Positions 61,456-64,000 of a stretch of DNA of 64,000 nt are shown here, one piece after another. A program made the translations under genes and the position numbers. The stretch spans positions 62,001 to 126,000 of the forward strand of contig CAVZWL010000020.1 of assembly GCA_963778945.1 (NCBI GenBank), given 5' to 3'. The first letter of the stretch is position 1. The number at the start of each line of letters is the position of its first letter. Under the pieces are notes generated by a model. It was given only the letters and a program-made list of their open reading frames with translations, was not told the DNA's origin and ran no database searches. The DNA comes from Fen-1254 sp963778945. Lineage in GTDB: Bacteria > Bacteroidota > Ignavibacteria > UBA10030.

Positions 61456-61954
61456 AATTATGATAATATGATTCGATCGATGTTTTGACGATAACGATCG
61501 AAAAGAAGATAAATGAAAAAGTGTAATGATGAATTGGAAAAACAACATATGGAAAATTTGATGCTCAGATCGATATCCATATTGAAAAAGTGTAGTATGC
61601 GTGTAGAAATGGTAAATAGTGAATGGTGAATAGCAAATGGTGAATTGAGATAACCTTCGCAAGGTTCGACTCCTTGCGAAGGTTCAAAGAAGAAAAAATG
61701 GAAAAAGATAGACGAAACACCAAATGAATTAAAAACTATGGAGGAGAAAATATCAAAAAAATACGATGACGTTGCGGAAAGCCGGTATCCCTGGGGCTTA
61801 AAAGTCAGGGATAAACAATCGCTCTTGAGCAAGGGCGGTTAAAAGCGGTAAAATAGTAAATAGTAAATAGTTAATGGTCAATGGTTAGAGAACATGTTTG
61901 ACTAAAGACCCAAAAAAATAATAACAAAGCAACAGAACAAAAAGGAGCATAGTC
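61456..61954. other. Intergenic region with hairpin and low-complexity arrays; no convincing gene
   Basis: It holds a low-complexity array (61604-61644, GGTAAATAGTGAATGGTGAA), the hairpin at 61652-61684, and a second array (61849-61890, ATAGTAAATAGTAAATAGTT). Two tiny frames exist (61513-61629, KKCNDELEKQHMENLMLRSI; and 61738-61842, EEKISKKYDDVAESRYPWGL), but neither has support beyond an ATG. They may be decayed gene fragments. Confidence 0.5.
61652..61684. repeat. Dispersed hairpin repeat, ACCTTCGCAAGGT family
   Basis: AACCTTCGCAAGG (61652-61664) pairs perfectly with CCTTGCGAAGGTT (61672-61684) over 13 bases with loop TTCGACT. The same core as at 27193 but with the arms in the opposite order. 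Confidence 0.75.
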
Positions 61955-64000
61955 ATGAAGTACAATCAAGTAATGCAGAGAGCGGCAGTCGTGTTGGTCG
62001 CCCTTACTATATGCGCATTGAGCATGTTTGCACAAGGCAACGCAGCGCTCAATGGAACTGTAACAAACAATGGAACTATTCAATTGAAAGGCGCTTTAAG
62101 CGGCACGGCAACAACTCTTGGCGGCACGGTTATTTTTAACGGCGCTGCACAAACAATTCCGGGTGGATATACATTCTCTACCTTAACGGCAAACGGGACT
62201 GGCGGCAAGACGCTTGGCGGCACGGTAGCAGTTTCCACCGCATTAACTGCAACTCAAGCGATTAATGTTAGTACGGACACCCTTATACTTGGCGGTTCGG
62301 TCTCAGGGACTCTCAATGCTACAACAGGCACCGTAAATTACTCCAATAACGGTGCGCAGACGCTTCTTGCAACGACATATAAGAATCTCATAACGAGCGG
62401 CGCATCGGGAGCCGCAACAAAGTCAGCCGGCGGTGCAATTACCGTTACTGATTCTTTGGTTAACGGTGCAAATACGACGCTCGATTTCGTCGGAAATGCA
62501 TTTACAGGAACCGGCGGTGTTACATTCCTCAATTCCGGAATCCTGCAATCATCCGGAACCGTTGCAGTAGATGCCACGGCATCCATTAATGGAACATTTA
62601 CGTATGCGAGCGGCAGCGCTCAAACAGTAGCTCCTGCGTCCTATACAAACCTGACACTTTCAGGAGCAGGTACAAAAACATTTAGCAACGGCGCAACATA
62701 CAATGTTGCCGGAACCTATACTCCGGGTTCGACGGCCGGTTATACAGGCAGCTTGTTTAACTACAACGGTGCAAGCGGACAAACAATCGCTGCTCAGACT
62801 TATGCAAACTTAAAATTCAGCGGTGCGGGTCTCAAGACTATTTCAGCAGGAGCCGTTGCTGCCTCAACGTTATTGGATACGGTCAGCGATCTTACGATTA
62901 GCGGCGGATCTCTTGCTCCTGCTATCGGAACGTTTTATGGCAATGTCATTAATGCTGGAGCAATTACAACGCCCGACAGCATAATGTTTAAGAATACATT
63001 GACCAACAATTCGGGCGGATCGATCACGCTGGGTGTAAATCAGAAAATGTATCTGGATTCGACCTTCACAAATTCGTCCGGCACGCTTGCATTCAATTCC
63101 GGATCGACGGTCAAATATGTCGGCTATGGCGCACAAACCATCGCAAATACAACCTATAATAATTTAATTCTCGTCAACGGTGCCAAATCGTTCACTACGG
63201 CAACAGTCGATTCTACACTCTTTGCAAAGAGCGATGTTACTGTCGGAACGGCGCTTACTCTTGCTGCCAGTGCGCATGCAACTTTAGGCGGGAACCTGAC
63301 AAACAATGGAACAATAACAGATAACAGCTCATTGGTTACATTGAACGGCGCCGGACAGACGATCGGCGGATCCAATGACATAACATTTAATAATCTTACT
63401 TTAGCCGGAACAGCCGCAAAAACATCCAATGTCAATCTGACAATCGGCGGTACGTTTACTCCGACTTATGGTATCGATATGACGCCGTCCAGCAAAACAC
63501 TCACGGCAAATGGCACAGTCGGATCGTATGGATCGCTGCAGGAAGTCAAAGGTACAATGGTTGTAGCCGCTGCAACTGCAGCGACTTATAAGCTGAATAA
63601 CGATTCTACAACCGTCACATTTACAGGTGCAGATGCTTCCCGTACATTCGGATTGACGGTCAATCCGGCAACGGCTCCTAATGCGAGCTATGCAGCAGCA
63701 ACAGACGTGGATCGCAGGGTCATCGTCAGCTATAATAATTGGCATACGGGTTCTGCCAATTTGAAACTTGCTTATGCAAGCACCGAAATTTCCGGTTTAA
63801 GTGGCGGCAACGAATCAAAAATTCGTGACTTTAAAGATAATCAAACCGTATCAGCAGATAAAATCGTCACCGGGTTTGCTCTTTCCCGTGTAGCAGCAGG
63901 TTCGAGCTTTGGATCGATAGCTCTGCCCGGTATTACGCCCGGTGCAGGTCAGGGTTCTTTAGCATCCGGCGATTCGGTAGTTCTTTCCGCACGTGCTGCA
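61955..64000 (+). CDS. Secreted repeat protein 5, partial (runs off the right edge)
   Basis: An uninterrupted frame of 682 codons from ATG 61955 (ribosome site AAAAGGAGCATAGTC) to the last base of the window, so the stop is outside. Signal peptide: VVLVALTICALSMFAQ, cleaved before GNAAL. The mature start GTVTNNGTIQLKGALSGTAT is like the endings of proteins 3 and 4. Beta-strand repeats follow, with a period of about 60 residues and the core AQTI...Y.NL..SG.G.KT. Near the edge it enters the shared module (DRRVIVSYNNWHTGSANLKL, AYASTEISGLSGGNESKIRD, SRVAAGSSFGSIALPGITPG), which in proteins 3 and 4 precedes the final Trp module. About 150 more residues are expected downstream. Confidence 0.85.
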   Translation, partial: MKYNQVMQRAAVVLVALTICALSMFAQGNAALNGTVTNNGTIQLKGALSGTATTLGGTVIFNGAAQTIPGGYTFSTLTANGTGGKTLGGTVAVSTALTATQAINVSTDTLILGGSVSGTLNATTGTVNYSNNGAQTLLATTYKNLITSGASGAATKSAGGAITVTDSLVNGANTTLDFVGNAFTGTGGVTFLNSGILQSSGTVAVDATASINGTFTYASGSAQTVAPASYTNLTLSGAGTKTFSNGATYNVAGTYTPGSTAGYTGSLFNYNGASGQTIAAQTYANLKFSGAGLKTISAGAVAASTLLDTVSDLTISGGSLAPAIGTFYGNVINAGAITTPDSIMFKNTLTNNSGGSITLGVNQKMYLDSTFTNSSGTLAFNSGSTVKYVGYGAQTIANTTYNNLILVNGAKSFTTATVDSTLFAKSDVTVGTALTLAASAHATLGGNLTNNGTITDNSSLVTLNGAGQTIGGSNDITFNNLTLAGTAAKTSNVNLTIGGTFTPTYGIDMTPSSKTLTANGTVGSYGSLQEVKGTMVVAAATAATYKLNNDSTTVTFTGADASRTFGLTVNPATAPNASYAAATDVDRRVIVSYNNWHTGSANLKLAYASTEISGLSGGNESKIRDFKDNQTVSADKIVTGFALSRVAAGSSFGSIALPGITPGAGQGSLASGDSVVLSARAA

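Overview
The window looks like a chromosomal segment of a Chlorobi/Ignavibacteria-type member of the FCB group. Evidence: a GWxTD-domain gene overlapping pdxA and ftsE, an alternative GlmU-type nucleotidyltransferase, two promoters resembling the Bacteroidota -33 TTG / -7 TAnnTTTG type with a 20-base spacer, and an elongation factor P whose loop reads TPGNLRAF, which I recall from Chlorobium proteins. No rRNA, tRNA, CRISPR array, integrase or transposase was seen.

Positions 1-33 kb are mostly ordinary housekeeping genes. On the plus strand: the 3' end of an RND efflux pump, rpmE, an alternative glmU, rsmB, kbl, an acyltransferase-like membrane protein, rmuC, a duplicated membrane protein, phosphofructokinase, aat, purC, mrp and a NifU-domain gene. 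A minus-strand operon follows (GWxTD protein, pdxA, ftsE; 12.5-15.5 kb). The plus strand resumes with proline dehydrogenase, an OPT peptide transporter, pepD, an MFS carrier, rubrerythrin, a small outer-membrane protein, arfB, glutathione peroxidase, a DUF4905-like protein, a YjbQ protein, a PhzF protein, a membrane/Fe-S oxidoreductase, a STAS-like protein, efp-accB-accC and gcvH.

Positions 33-36.5 kb hold a multi-domain sensor histidine kinase (two membrane segments, PAS, PAS, GAF, HisKA_3, HATPase) and its NarL-type response regulator. Both are cut by many small frameshifts. From 36.7 kb to the right edge is an accessory locus of about 27 kb. It contains a remnant receiver gene, a tail-fibre-like secreted protein, a giant beta-strand-repeat protein of about 3,100 residues (broken into three frames), two orphan receiver proteins, a second giant of 2,530 residues, and three tandem paralogous secreted repeat proteins, the last running off the window. 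Two places in the locus share a promoter-like block: TACGGT-type sites (one a 7-2-7 inverted repeat like NarL-family operators) at an identical 38-base distance from a TATACT box. This suggests that a two-component system controls a family of giant surface proteins, which is the most interesting system here.

Many genes carry single-base frameshifts (purC, the YjbQ gene, the Fe-S oxidoreductase, gcvH, the kinase and regulator, the tail-fibre-like gene, giant 1, repeat protein 3). Every break I could resolve is an indel rather than a nonsense change, and several lie in short homopolymers, so sequencing or assembly error is at least as likely as gene decay. Intergenic regions carry two kinds of dispersed repeat: hairpins with the core ACCTTCGCAAGGT, and low-complexity arrays built of short words such as TTATTCAG and AATGGTGAATAG.
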